Shown piece after piece: positions 1-11,713 of a stretch of DNA of 64,000 nucleotides. The first letter of the stretch is position 1. Each line of letters begins with the position of its first letter. The position numbers and the translations under genes are program-made. The DNA lies in NCBI GenBank assembly GCA_964019335.1, contig OZ025682.1, forward strand, positions 62,001-126,000, given 5' to 3'. The notes below the pieces were generated by a model. The model ran no database searches. It was not told where the DNA came from and saw only the letters and a program-made list of their open reading frames with translations. Source of the stretch: Diplonema japonicum (lineage: Eukaryota > Euglenozoa > Diplonemea > Diplonemida > Diplonemidae).

Positions 1-1
1 G

Positions 2-3000
2 TGCAGCGAAGGCCTGGGGGTGGGGTCGAGCGACCCTTCGGATTCGATGCCGATCTTCTCCGACAGGACGAAGGTGACGAAACCCTTCAGCGTGAAGAAG
101 CCGGTGGTGGACATGGTCGAGATCTACTCACAGTCGACCCCCACAGCGGAGAAAGAGTACGGGAAGGAGGCCATCTACGTTGGGGAGATGTTCTCTGCGG
201 AGGTGCAGAACGTGCAGGTCTTCGGCGCCCACGACAAGAAGTGGTCTCTGAACGAACAGGCTGGGTCGTCGGCGTGGATGAGGACGATGAGCGTGAGGAG
301 CGTGTGGAAGCCTGCAAGCGGTCACGCGACGTCCAGCGTCGAGATGCGCTACGGGAACGGAGGCTTCATGCTGGACGGGGCGGCGAGGGCGTCGGTGGCG
401 ACAGGGTGCTCCGCGGCGGTGACAACTGTCGAGTTCGAGTCTGCGTCGGTGATGCCCGCGTCGCTGAGCGGGGCGGCGAGCGGCTCGCTCTCCTTCTTCT
501 TCGCGCGCCCTTGCCAGAGCTGCGAGGTGTGGCTGGATTACACGCTGACGCCGCCGACCGGGATGAGCGGGATGGGGTTGGAGGGGAGAGGCCACAAGGG
601 AAGCTTCCCCTTGAGGATGTACTCGATGGTGTCGTCTGGGCTGGAACAGCTTCCCGCAGTTGGGCAGCCCCTCGTCTACATGGTGAAGACCTGCGGGTCC
701 AGCTGGCTCCTCGGGTCCGTTCCGCCCGTCGCTGTGAGGAGGAGGAAGGCCTTCTCCGTGACAGCCCTGAGGGTGGACGCGCACAACATCCCCTCGTGGG
801 ACAGCAAGTCGACTGCGGCCCTCTCCCTGAGCACGAACAGCGGGAACGGCGGGGGTGGAAAGGCGGCCCTGACCTCGCCTTCGTCGGAGTCGTCGGACTC
901 TGCGGTGATGGCGCAGGAGGGGAGCGCAACCGCAAGGCTCTTCCTGACGAGGGCGTGCTACCACTGCGTCCTCAACTTCGCGGGCATACGCCACCACTTC
1001 ACGGTCTTGACGGACCCGAAACAGATCATCGCAATTCCGACCTTCTCCTCGAAGGACAAGACGCAGTGGCTGACGAACGTGGGGGACGTGGGTCAGTGGA
1101 TTTACGAGATCTACGCCGCGGACGAGCTCGGAGACAGGTCCTACGTGGTCGGGGGCCCCACCCCCTTCGCCTTCCAGCCCATGTACTCCACTTACAACAC
1201 CGGCGGCGGCTCGAGGGTAGGGAAGGCGCTGTCGCTCTCGGCCCCGGCTGCGGCCGCCTCGCCCTCCGTCACCCTCACGGATGCAACGCTCTCGCTGTCC
1301 ACCCTGACGGCGGGGACGCCGACCACGTACAAGGTGACGAACGGGTCGGTTGTGCACAACGGGATCCCCATCCCGTCCGTTGGGAAGGAGCTCGGGGAGG
1401 TAGGAACGGCGACGGTAGAGCTGAGCGGAGACGTCCCCGCTGTCGATTTCCCGTTGCAGTTCACGATGGACGGGGCGAGCGGGGCGGCCGCCACCTTCTG
1501 GGGGGAGAAGAAGACGCCGATGGTGGACTGGTCTCCCGTCGCGGACAGGATGGCGGTGGACGACCCAGCGAGCAACAGCGCGCAGAGCCCGCAGTGTCTG
1601 GCAACCGGGATGACGGGGACCGGGGACTGCCACTTCAAGGTGTATGCGATCGCGCGCTCTCCGGCGGCGACCTCCGCCACCACCACCTGGTACAAGTCGG
1701 TCTCGAACGTGGCCGGAAACGTGACGGCAACGGTGACCTGCGCGGCGTGCGCGACCGCCGAGATCATGCCCCCGACAGGGATCCCCTTCTGGAGGGGCGA
1801 GGCTAGCTTCAAACTGAAGGTGCTCACGCTCACGGGAACAGCGGCCTGCTCGTGCGACGTCACCGTGACACCGCCGGCGGCCCTCACGAACGCTACCGCG
1901 CAGACCTTCACGGTGTCCGCGACCCCGGCAACGGTGTTGACCTCCGAGGTGTGGAACTGGGGGGCGTCGGCGACGGTGATGGCGGCGAACGGCGCGGCGA
2001 ACAGCATATTGAACCGCTCCGTGGCGCTGTCTCTGATGGCGTGGGACAGCACGGAGAAGCAGACGGGGCTCGGCGGGCTCACCTGGGCTGCGAACGAGGT
2101 CGCCTTCGACAGCGCGGGAGTGACCCCGAGCGGCTGCTTCGTGTGCACAAGCATCCCGATGGCTGGGGTGTGCGGGATCACCGTCGACAGCACCGGCGGC
2201 GACGTCGTGAGCATCGCGGGTGTTTTCACCACGACCGGGACCTGCACCATCGCGAGCACCGCCTTCGGAGGCTTCCCCGTTGCCTCGGGCTCGGCGACGG
2301 TGAACCCGAAGCAGGCGCTCGCTGTGGACGTGATGACCCCTTACGGGATCCTCCCCGCAGGCTCCCAGCCTGATGCGATGGGAGAGAAGGAGTCGAACTT
2401 CACGATGCAGGGGGGGAGAATCGACGACGACCTCGCCGCTGTGGTCGGGGAAGGAGCCCTTCTGGAGCTGAGAGTGCTGAACCAGAGCGGGAAGCCGGTG
2501 CTGGGGGACTACCACACCGAATTCACCCTGACCGGGATGAGGGACGGGAACCTCTCGAAGCTGGAAGTGCCCTACTGGCCGACGATGAAGGCGACGGCGA
2601 GGGGCGGCACCGTGCGCTTCTACCTAGACACGAACATCACGACCTTCATCCCCGACTGCGAAGAGGACGAGGTCGAGGACTGCCACGCCCCGTGGCTCTT
2701 CAACGTCTCTGCGTCGGCGCAGGTGTACGACACGACGGGGCTGATCGGGACGCAGGCCTTCTCAGACGTTGTGAACATCGGACCCCTGTACTTCGTGAGG
2801 AAGGCGGCTGTCATCGTCGTCGTCGCGAAAATCGGAACGGAGTGGCCGTCCAAGTGCGGGGAGATGGACGACAACGACGACATGCCCGCAAACGAGACGA
2901 TGGCCCCGATGACAGCCTCCCCGACCAACAACACGAAGGAGGAGTACAAGGAGTGCACCCCTATGGGGATGACCCCCGGGACCGGGAGCAGGAAACTGGA

Positions 3001-3728
3001 CAAGATGATCATGGACGGGTACGAGGTACTGAACGTGATGGGGGGAGACTCAGCGATGGGGATGGGGGGAGGCGGGAGCAACGGCTTCGGATCCGGGAGG
3101 GGCGAGATGCCCGTGGACGGACTCGGGATGGACCTGTACGTGGACGAGTGGCTTGCGTGGGTGGACATGAAGCTGGTGCCGAGGAAGGCGAGCTGGGAAC
3201 AAGGGTTCAAGTTCAAGATGAAGGTGCTGGCCCTCGACAAGACGGGAGAGGTTGTGGAGAACCCCGGGGACCTCGGGAACAAGGCGAAGATGATGATCAG
3301 GCCTCTCGCCGTCCCCTGCCTGAACGTTGACACGACCAGCAACTCGCTGTGGGTTATGGACACCTGCATCGACGGCGGTGGCGCTTGCAACACGGACCGC
3401 TCCATCAGTGCCCTCCCGCAGTGCAACCAAAAGCTCTCCGGTTGGACTTTCGAGAGCGAGGAGGTGGAGCTGGAGGAGGGGAAGGCGGAGATCGAAGACA
3501 TCTCCTTCAAGAGTTGGAAGTACATGAGCTCGGTTGAGAGGTTCATGCTCACCACGAACAGCTTCAGCGAGATGAAGGGTGGCGGAAGCTCTTCCTCGAT
3601 GCTGGACGGAATGACCTTCTTGTTCGAGGTGATGATGCAGAGGCCTAAGGCCATCTTCCCTCTCATGATGGGGAACATGTGTGATTTGAAGACCAAGAAG
3701 TATGTTTTTTTTCTTCTTTCTTTTTTTT

Positions 3729-3759
<31 letters not shown>

Positions 3760-5116
3760 GGTGCGAAGTGAACGCAACCATCGAACCAAACATGCCATTC
3801 GAGTTCCCGATTGGGTTGATCGACACGAACGGACACCTCATCACCGCCGACTCCACCTCGAACATCACCATGACAGGGGCCTGCATGGAGAGCGGTGTGA
3901 CGAACGCCTTCCTCGGGAAGATCGATCCCGTGACAGGCGTCGTTGACCCGACGGAAGTCCTGGTCTTCAACTTCAAGAACGGGATGGCCCACATACGCGA
4001 TGTCGGCGTCACCGCGACCTGCAACAAGATGGCCCTCACCTTCACCTGCACCGCTGGACCCGACGACAAGCTGAAGCTCTGCAACGGCATCTGGGGGACA
4101 GGTTACTTCGTCGTGGCAAACCCTCCAGGGAAGACCTCCGCCCCGGAGGTGGCCCCTGTCCCTGTCACCACCGAGCTCGACATGGGTATGAAAACATCCA
4201 GAAGTTAACAAATGTATTTTTCTCTTTTAGGTTCGATGGACTCTGCAACTTTCAGCACCCTCGATTCGACATACGCTGCTGACTTCGAGAACAAGATGTT
4301 GTCCATGTTGAAGTCCTCTCCAGGATTGGGGGTATGTGGAGGGGGAATGCGACAACAACAATAACAATAACAATAACAATAACAATAACAATAACAATAA
4401 CAATAACAATAACAATAACAATAACAATAACAATAACAATAACAATAACAATAACAATAACAATAACAATAACAACAACAACACCACCACCACCACCACC
4501 ACAGACGGTCTCGACAGTGATTTTGGAGTTCGTGTGCAACCTCGCCTCAGGATCGTCGATCACACCGGAAGACAAGCTGAACCCCGACGTGTGCCACGAC
4601 TTCAAGTCGACGCCGATGCCGACGACAGCGGCGCCAGTTGTGAACACCAGCAACATAACGTCAGGGTGGAGGGAGGCGGAGGAGCTGCAGACAGCGATCG
4701 TGACGAAGGCGCAGTTCCAGGTGGCTTCAGCAATCTCGCTGGACGTAACAAAGATGGCGACGAAAATAACATCCGCCATCAAGGAGGATCTGAACAGCTC
4801 CACCTCCACTCTGAAGAGCGGCTCGTCCACCTTCCAGCAGGCCACCGGGAACGGACTCAGCGTTGGTGTCCCAGACACCGTAATCCCCTCCACCTCCATC
4901 CCGAATACAGACGCCCCGCCCCCCGTCACCTCCGCCCCGGCGACCGACGCTCCCGCCACCGCAGAGCCCACCGCTCCCCCGACCCTGGCCCCCCCGACCG
5001 CGGTCCCCACCCTGCCAAACGTCACCGCCCCCTGGGACGCCGCCCCCACACTCCTCGCCCCCTCCCCCCTCTCCCTCTTCCTCGCCGCCGCTCTCGCAGT
5101 GCTCATGCTTCTGTGA
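2..5116 (+). CDS. large GPI-type cell-surface protein, 3' part
   Basis: The frame is open from the window edge, so the 5' end lies outside. Exons are 2-3699, 3761-4185, 4231-4331 and 4505-5116, joined by GT...AG introns that keep the frame, giving 1611 residues. The protein is Cys- and Thr/Ser-rich. It has recurring extracellular beta-type segments with close Cys pairs (for example CQSC, CYHC, CAAC, CSC) and a repeated PPTG motif. It ends in a Pro/Thr/Ala-rich stalk followed by a hydrophobic stretch (LFLAAALAVLMLL) with no charged tail, which is typical of a GPI-attachment signal. A surface-coat or adhesion role is inferred; I do not recognise a named family. The second intron boundary and the hexamer-filled third intron agree with the frame on both sides. 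Nothing in the sequence shows regulation. Confidence 0.8.
3700..3760 (+). repeat. intron with (AAC)n next to the 3' splice site
   Basis: This 61-nt intron starts GTATGT, has a T tract, and ends in an uninterrupted run of AAC triplets closing with CAG. Splicing it out joins the two reading frames of the surface protein. Confidence 0.75.
4352..4500 (+). repeat. (AACAAT)n hexamer then (CAC)n microsatellite inside an intron
   Basis: About 130 nt of AACAAT repeats are followed by CAC triplets. They fill most of the third intron (4332-4504) of the surface-protein gene and run up to its acceptor CAG. Confidence 0.9.
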
Positions 5117-6063
5117 TGATGCATTTAACTTCCTTGTCCTTGTCATCTGATGGTACTCACAGCTAGCAGGCTGAGGTTTCAGCTAACACAGCAGCTGACG
5201 CATCTACAAGTGAAAACTAATGCTTTTAATCAAAGGAAAACATAGAGGGATCTCTGTATTAAAACGAAAAAAGAAAGCTCCCACACATCACAATGTTTTT
5301 ACACATAACCCCCCCTCCCCATCCCTATCCCCATCCTCTTGTTGTTTAACAACCCTCTTTCCTCTCTTCCTTTAAAAATTTACACTAGTTTATCTAAATG
5401 TACCCCATCTAAACTATTCTATATTTCCCCTTACTTGACGGTGCGTTGGAACCTTTATGAGTCTCTATACCTTTGCTCACCTCTCATTCTACCTTTCTTT
5501 TTTTCCCTTTTCTGTATCATTGGAAGGGCTTCCCACCTGAAGAGGACAACACCCGGAGGGAGCGTGATTGTCCGAAACCTATCTAGTGTGGCTTCTTCCC
5601 TTATTTAACAAGATGACCTGCAGCTCTCACGAGTTGCACGTGACTTCAAGTTTTTGTTTTTCTACGAAACCAAGTAACCAGCTTGCAGGCATTCTAAAGC
5701 TTGTGACTTTAACTTTTCCGTTTCTCCCTACAGCTTTGTACTGGCACCCTCCGCACAAAGAAAGTCCCCATTTTCTTTTAGTATACCGAAAGACATGCTG
5801 GTGAGCGCGAAAACGTGAACCTTGAATGTCCAGTTTATTGAGTATACACCCCTCGTCCCTTGTCTGAGCAGCATACCTGCTTTTGTAAAAAAGAAGGAAA
5901 ATAAATGGGACAACGGGTACTTATCTCCCCCCCCTTTTCCATTTCTTCCAAAGTTTTTATTTTTTTAGTCCCCACTTTATTTCGTACCATTCTGTACCGC
6001 ACGACAGAGGGAATAGCAACAATCGTAGCACAACCTTGAAGTAACAAGTTTAGAGGAAGCGAG
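5117..6063. other. spacer, no gene seen
   Basis: AT-rich sequence with short open frames that look random. A pyrimidine-rich stretch ending TTTTTTTAG near 5968 could be a splice or trans-splice acceptor for the Piwi gene. Otherwise nothing is recognised. Confidence 0.5.
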
Positions 6064-9000
6064 ATGTCTTACAGAGGAGGAAAGGTATTCTTGCAAAGAA
6101 AAGAAGAAGAAAAATACAACAACCAACCAACAGGGTGGCGGCGGTGGCTACGGTGGGGGCTACGGGGGTGGCGGCGGTGGGAGGAGAGATGACAGGGACA
6201 GGAGAGACGACAGAAGAGATGATAGGAGGGGTGGTGGTGGCTACGGTGGGAGAGATGACAGGAGAGATGACAGGAGAGATGACAGGAGAGACGACAGAAG
6301 AGACGACAGGAGAGACGACAGGAGGGGTGGTGGCGGCGGCTACGGTGGTGGCTACGGTGGTGGCAGAGACGACAGGGACAGGAGAGATGATAGGAGAGAC
6401 GACAGGAGGGGTGGTGGTGGTGGTGGCTACGGTGGTGGCAGGGACGACAGGGACAGAAGGGGGCCTCCCGGTGACAGGGGCTTCGGCGGTGACAAGGGCG
6501 GCTTCAAAGGTGGCAAGGGTGGCGGCAAGAAGGGTGGTGGTGGCAAGAAGGGTGGAAAGAAGAGGAGGACCCCCCAGGAGGAAGCCACTGAGAGGCAGCT
6601 CGAGAGCAAGCAGCAGGACATGAACATTGCATCCCCTCACTTCCAGGTCAGCTTGTCTGGGAAGGTCGTGCGTGTCGTGGCCATCTCCTTCAGGGAAGAG
6701 AACGAGGGTGACGAGATCAAGGGCGCAGCTGCCCTGGGAATGAAGGAGAGCGACCCCAAGTGGGAGGCCATCATGTCGCAGGTCCTTGGAAACATGTACA
6801 AACAGATGAAGACTGACGACCTGCAGATGTCAGAGATCCGTGCCGCCTGCGTGCCAGCAGGGAACGTGGTGTACGTGAGAAACCCTTCACTGCTGCCCGA
6901 GGCTGGCTTCGCGTCCTTCAACCTGAAGGTGCGTCTTGGCCGTATTGTGAGGGAGTACACTGTGTCCCTCTCCGGCCAGAAGGACATCAAGCTCGACCTT
7001 GACGACCAGGAGTCGCAGCTCGCCGTGCAGACCATGACGCACAACATCATCCAGAAAACGCTCCGCAACTCATACGTCACGATGGACCCTAAGACCAAGA
7101 AGCTCTTGAACGCCGGGACCCCCGAAGGGGGCCTCACCATCATGAAGGGTGTCAAGCCCCGCATCGAGCTGATCGCCGTCGAGCAGGGCGCCGAGTCCTC
7201 GCTGTGGCTCGAGCTTGAGCCGTGTGTGAAGGTGACCTCCACCGTGAAGATCAACGACCTGCTGAGGGACTTGGACTGGGCTAACCTTGTTGGGTGCTCC
7301 GTGCTGACGCCCCACAACAACGCTATGTACAAGTTCAGGAAGGAAACCAGGGCCACTGCCTCTGAGTCCACCTTCACATCCCGTGGTGAGACCATCTCGC
7401 TCACAGACTACTTCAACAGCAAGCACGGCATCACCATCCCCGCCAACGACAAGGTCATCGAGGTCAAGAGCGCTGAGGGCAGGAGGTGCCTGCTGCCCGC
7501 GTCCATCTGCTGCGCGGACTACCTGACCGCCGACCAGAAGGCGCTCCTTCCCGGTACATGCTCCCTGCAGCCCTCGCAGAGGTTCACCATGGTGAATGAG
7601 GCTCTTGGTTTCCTGAAGGATGCCACTGCAAAGACAGAGCTGTCCAAGTGGGGTATCGACCTGGACACCACGTCCCTCATGAGGCACAAGGCCAAGAGGC
7701 TGGAACCCGTGAAGCTGTGCATTGGTGGCGATGCTGCGGTGACCAAGACCGCGGACTTCGGGCGCGAACTGATTCGTTTCTCATACGACAGATCTCTGCC
7801 CAAGAGCGACTTTGAAGTATTCGTGGCTGGATCCGACCCTCGTTCCACGGGCGACGCCAGGAACAGGTGGAGTGCCATCAACAGGGAAATGAACAAGGTG
7901 GGGGCACCCTACAGCGGTCGCACCATCGGCGACAAGGAGGCTGGCAGAGACGGATTCGAAAGGCTGCTGGAAGGGCAGAACCTCAAGGAGAACATGGTTG
8001 TGTTTGCAGGTCTGAGGGACGGCGACAAGCACGAGTATGCTGAGGTGAAGCAGTGGTGCGTGAAGCACGGTGTGTTGTCGCAGTGCCAGAACATCCAGAA
8101 GACGGAGAGGTTGAAGGCCATCAACGTCATTACGGCAAACTTCGCGAAGCAGGTGTGCCATAAGAAGGGTCTGCTGTCGTGGTGGTCTGCCATCGACGAA
8201 GCGGTGCCCTCTCTGCAGAACAAGGTGACCATGATGGTGGGCGTTGATGTCAACAGGATGGACGCTGAGCTGGCCGCCAAGGGTGACAAGATGGAGAGGA
8301 ACTGCAAGTCGTTCGCTGGATTCGTGGCGTGGATTTACGACCCCAGCCAGCAGGGCGCAATGAGGTGGAAGCACTACTGCGATGTGGTGGGCAAGGAAAC
8401 GAAGGACTCCTTCTACATCAACGAGCCAGGCGACGACAGCAAGTCGACCGCTGCGTCGGAGGCCACCAGCGGGCAGGACTTTGCATCGACAGGTACCAAG
8501 CTGAGGGACTTCTTGAGCGCGGCAGGGAGGAACTTCAAGGAGAGGGGTGTGGCGAAGGTGGACGAGATCATCGTGCTGAGGGACGGCGGGTCCTTCGGGA
8601 ACTACGAGGCGATCGAGCAGATGGAAGCGCAGCAGCTGGAGGACGCTGCCATGGACACAGACGCGTTCGGTGGACAGCCGTCAACCACCTTCGTCCTGCT
8701 GAACAAGAGGCCCTCAACAAGGTTCTTGGCTGACGCCGAGACCTGCACCGACGTTGGTATCGACGGTAGTGGGCACTTCAACTGCCCCCGTGGCCTGGTG
8801 GTGAACAGCCTCAACGACGGGCATGCCTCATACCGTTCCACGTTCTGGGTTGTGCCCCACTCTTGCAACCTGTCTACCACCATCCCCACCAAGTACATCG
8901 TCCTCGCCCAGTCCGAAGGCGACTCCGGCAGTGTCGTCAGCACAGATGAGCTCCCCAAGCTCATGTTCGACTTGGGCTACATGTACCCCAACTGGACAGA

Positions 9001-9241
9001 CGCTGTGAAGGTACGTGGAGGAGGGATCAAAGGGGGGTAAATAATAATAATAATAATAATAATAATGGGGAGAAAAAAAAAATACCAGGTTCCCTTCCCT
9101 GTGCAGTGTGCTAAGAAGCTTGCTGATCTGTTCTCCAAGGTATGGATGGAAAGGGGGGGAAAGAGGGGGTGAAAAAAAAAATAGCTCGAGCCTGGTATCA
9201 CTGTGCACGATGCGCTCCGTGACGGTCCTTTCTACCTGTAG
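6064..9241 (+). CDS. Piwi/Argonaute protein with N-terminal RG/RDDR-rich region
   Basis: Exons 6064-6084, 6134-9010, 9089-9139 and 9185-9241 give 1001 residues, ending in the FYL-type C-terminus usual for the family. Residues 8 to about 160 are Gly/Arg/Asp-rich (GGGYGGG blocks and RDDRR repeats). The PAZ domain is at about 385-480, then MID with the YAEVK...SQC pattern, then PIWI. Catalytic Asp are seen at D712 (GVDVNR) and D824 (LRDGG). The position that is normally His in YAHKLA reads CAKKLA, so K975 replaces it. The family binds small guide RNAs and silences RNA or mobile DNA. Trypanosome AGO1 also has an N-terminal RGG box. Slicer activity is doubtful if the His is truly lost. The ATG at 6064 was chosen because the short first exon splices in frame into the Gly-rich block. 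Confidence 0.9.
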
Positions 9242-9844
9242 AGTGGGTGGCGTCCATGAAATGAGAGGAAAAGTGTGCTTTTTTTAAATAAGTTTGTCAA
9301 TGTTGACCTAGACTCAAGAAAAGTGTAATTGGAATGTGGTGAGACAGGAAAAAAAAAAAAAGAAAGAAAAAGACTTTTTAGCGTCCTTCGATCTTATCTG
9401 ATCTGATCTTGGTCCTTTGCTTTTGTTTCTTTCTCTTCTAAATTAGGGAATCGGACAAATAATAAGAAAAAAGAAGAAAAAAGTGTTGGGAAAAAAAAGA
9501 CCCAGAATCATACAAGAAAAAAAAACGAAAGCAGACAATTATAACTTCCCCAAGAAAAGAAAGAAAAAAAAGGGGTTTGTTCCTCTCTTCCCCCCCCCCC
9601 CCCCCTCTCGTCCTCCTTCGCTTCCCCACTTTTTTGTTTACCCATTTCACCTCCACTTTTTTTTCATTTCCCCCATCGTTATCCCTGTTTTTTTTTTTTA
9701 AATGTCCCCCTTTTGTAAATGTTGCCTTTTTAACGTCATAAAATACAAAAAAAATAAAATAAGAAAGCGTACACACTGGGGAGAGGGAAAGTATTTAAAC
9801 AAAAAAAAAAAAAAAAAGGAAGGGAAGGGAGAGGGGAAAAGAAA
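9242..9844. other. spacer rich in A, T and C runs
   Basis: Homopolymer-rich sequence with a C run near 9591-9604. No supported gene or structured RNA seen. Confidence 0.6.
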
Positions 9845-11266
9845 ATGCAAAACAATTCTCCAGAAATCCCTGTATCACCACTAACTACAGGATTTCTAGT
9901 GGGAGCGGTGGTGGCAGGCGCATGCCTGTCTGCTACACGGCCTAAAAGGCGGAAAAAAATCCTGATTTTGGGAGGGGGGACGAGAGGAGATGTTGAACCT
10001 CTAATAGTCTTGGGAGAGGGCCTGGAACGAGCAGGGTGTGAAGTAACAATGGGTGTAGGACTGGAGTACAAAAACTGGCAGGGGAAGAAAATACCTTGGA
10101 GCTGCATGACCCCTTTACACCACCCTACTGTCCGCAAAAACCCAAGCGTGGTGGCAGCAATAGAAAAAGGCTACTCGGGTGTGGAACAGTACAAGCTTGA
10201 GAAACTCCAAAAAGAGGCGGGTGCACTCCTGTCCGACAGGAAGGTCCAGGAGTATGACTTGATAGTGTCCTCAGCCCCATCGTTACCAGTGCTCCTTGCG
10301 CTGAACCATCTCTTCTGCACACCTTGCGTGTTGATCTTCCTCCAACCGTGGTGGGACTCCCAAGACTTCCCACCTGTTTTCGACGCTCCCGATCGTGCCT
10401 TCCAAAAAGGTTTCCACAAATCAACAGTTGCCGTGCTTAGGTCACTGCTGCCAGGCTCAGAGAAGCTGCGAAGGTTCGCAGACGAGACCTTCACACCGAA
10501 AGCATTTGGCGATTTGATCACAAACACCTACCCAGGGGGTGTGCGCACCTTGCATGCGTACCCTTTGAAACTATTATCGCCTGTCGGCCCGCCGCGGGAC
10601 TACCCTGCCAGCCTCATCGACAGTGTAGTGGGTTACGTCAGACGAAACAGCTTCCTCGTGCCGTCCAACGGGCTTCCTGATCACATCGCTACGTTTCTGA
10701 ACAAATGTAAAGAAGGAAACGTGAAAGTGGCGTACCTAGGGTACGGGTCCATGACGGTAGATGTGAAGGAGCGTGCCGCGGTGTTGGGGAAGTTCATTGA
10801 AGCCTTGAAGATAACAAAGATGGGGGGTGTCGTCCAAGAGGGTTGGGCTGGGTTCTGTGAAGGTGATATCGGTCTGGGTCTGAAGGCCAAGATGCTCCCC
10901 CCGTTGTGCTTTTCCGGCGAAGTGTCTCATGACGCGCTGTTCCCCTGTTGCGATGTGGTGCTGCATCACGGTGGTGCGGGCACTACTGCAGCTGCTCTTC
11001 TCTCCGGCACCCCGTCCCTTGTGACACCTCTCCACTTCGATCAAGCGTGGCACGCAGACGCTGTCGCCCGTCTCTCTTGCGGGCTTCGACTCCGCCCCCT
11101 TACCTCCCACACGGTCAGCCCTGCTGCCCTCGCTCAGACTTTGACCGACCTCACCCACCTTGTACAGGTCAAGAGATCCCGTGTTGTCGCAAGAGAGCTC
11201 CGTCAGCAAGACGGGCTGCACGCGATTGTCGGGACAGTTGCAAGTGCCTTGATGGGCGCTGGGTGA
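9845..11266 (+). CDS. GT1-family glycosyltransferase, sterol-glucosyltransferase-like
   Basis: A single exon of 473 residues. A hydrophobic N-terminal segment (about 14-32) is followed by basic residues, which suggests a membrane anchor. The nucleotide-sugar transferase N-terminal motif is at about 40-60 (LGGGTRGDVEPLIVLGEGL). Near the C-terminus is the sugar-donor signature HHGGAGTTAAALLSGTP followed by PLHFDQAWHADAV, which matches sterol 3-beta-glucosyltransferases and related UGTs. The likely reaction is transfer of a hexose from a UDP-sugar to a lipid or sterol. The acceptor cannot be read from sequence. The ATG sits in an A-rich context and no intron is evident. It has no functional link to its neighbours that I can see. 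Confidence 0.85.
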   Translation: MQNNSPEIPVSPLTTGFLVGAVVAGACLSATRPKRRKKILILGGGTRGDVEPLIVLGEGLERAGCEVTMGVGLEYKNWQGKKIPWSCMTPLHHPTVRKNPSVVAAIEKGYSGVEQYKLEKLQKEAGALLSDRKVQEYDLIVSSAPSLPVLLALNHLFCTPCVLIFLQPWWDSQDFPPVFDAPDRAFQKGFHKSTVAVLRSLLPGSEKLRRFADETFTPKAFGDLITNTYPGGVRTLHAYPLKLLSPVGPPRDYPASLIDSVVGYVRRNSFLVPSNGLPDHIATFLNKCKEGNVKVAYLGYGSMTVDVKERAAVLGKFIEALKITKMGGVVQEGWAGFCEGDIGLGLKAKMLPPLCFSGEVSHDALFPCCDVVLHHGGAGTTAAALLSGTPSLVTPLHFDQAWHADAVARLSCGLRLRPLTSHTVSPAALAQTLTDLTHLVQVKRSRVVARELRQQDGLHAIVGTVASALMGAG

Positions 11267-11713
11267 TAGATGGGGAAATTAAAAAAAAAAAATTAATTAA
11301 AAAACCAAGTTAATAAGCCCCAACGTGTGGAGTATTTTCTTTTTCGGAGGAAGTGAGGAAAAAGAAGAGAAAGAAGAATGAAAAAAAATAAACCAATCTT
11401 GCTCTAAATAAAAAAAAGAAAAAGAAGGAAGAAATGAAAAAATATCGGATTACACCCCTTTATCTTTAAAAAAAAGGGAACCCCCATGTTACATAAACCG
11501 TAGTCAATAAAAAAAGGCACACTTTTCCAACTACCCTGTTCCAGTCGAACTATCGATGCCTAAAATAACTGCGGCCTATGCCTTTCCCCTTCTTTCCCCC
11601 CCCCCCCCCGTCTTCTTGCCTTTAAAGAAAAAAAACCCCCCCCAATCTATTATCATTCAAACAGAAACTTTACACACAACAAGGCTAACCACACTTTATT
11701 GGGGAAAAAAAAA
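11267..11713. other. spacer, no gene seen
   Basis: A-rich stretch with C runs. It ends in an A tract directly before the next start codon. Nothing else is supported. Confidence 0.6.

Noticed and set aside
128-2515. 795-codon minus-strand frame opposite the surface-protein gene
   Set aside because: Arg/His/Gly-rich shadow of GC-rich sense codons with no recognisable motif.
20-3730. GTG at 20 as a start of the surface protein
   Set aside because: The frame is open to the window edge, there is no signal peptide at that point, and non-ATG starts are unlikely here.
4227-5124. Poly-Leu, Ile-Val and poly-Asn frames around 4350-4500
   Set aside because: Translations of the AACAAT repeat inside an intron.
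11690-11704. ACTTTATTG before the transporter-like gene, like the end of the diplonemid spliced leader as remembered
   Set aside because: Nine bases are too few, and leader sequence should not normally be encoded at the gene; treated as chance.
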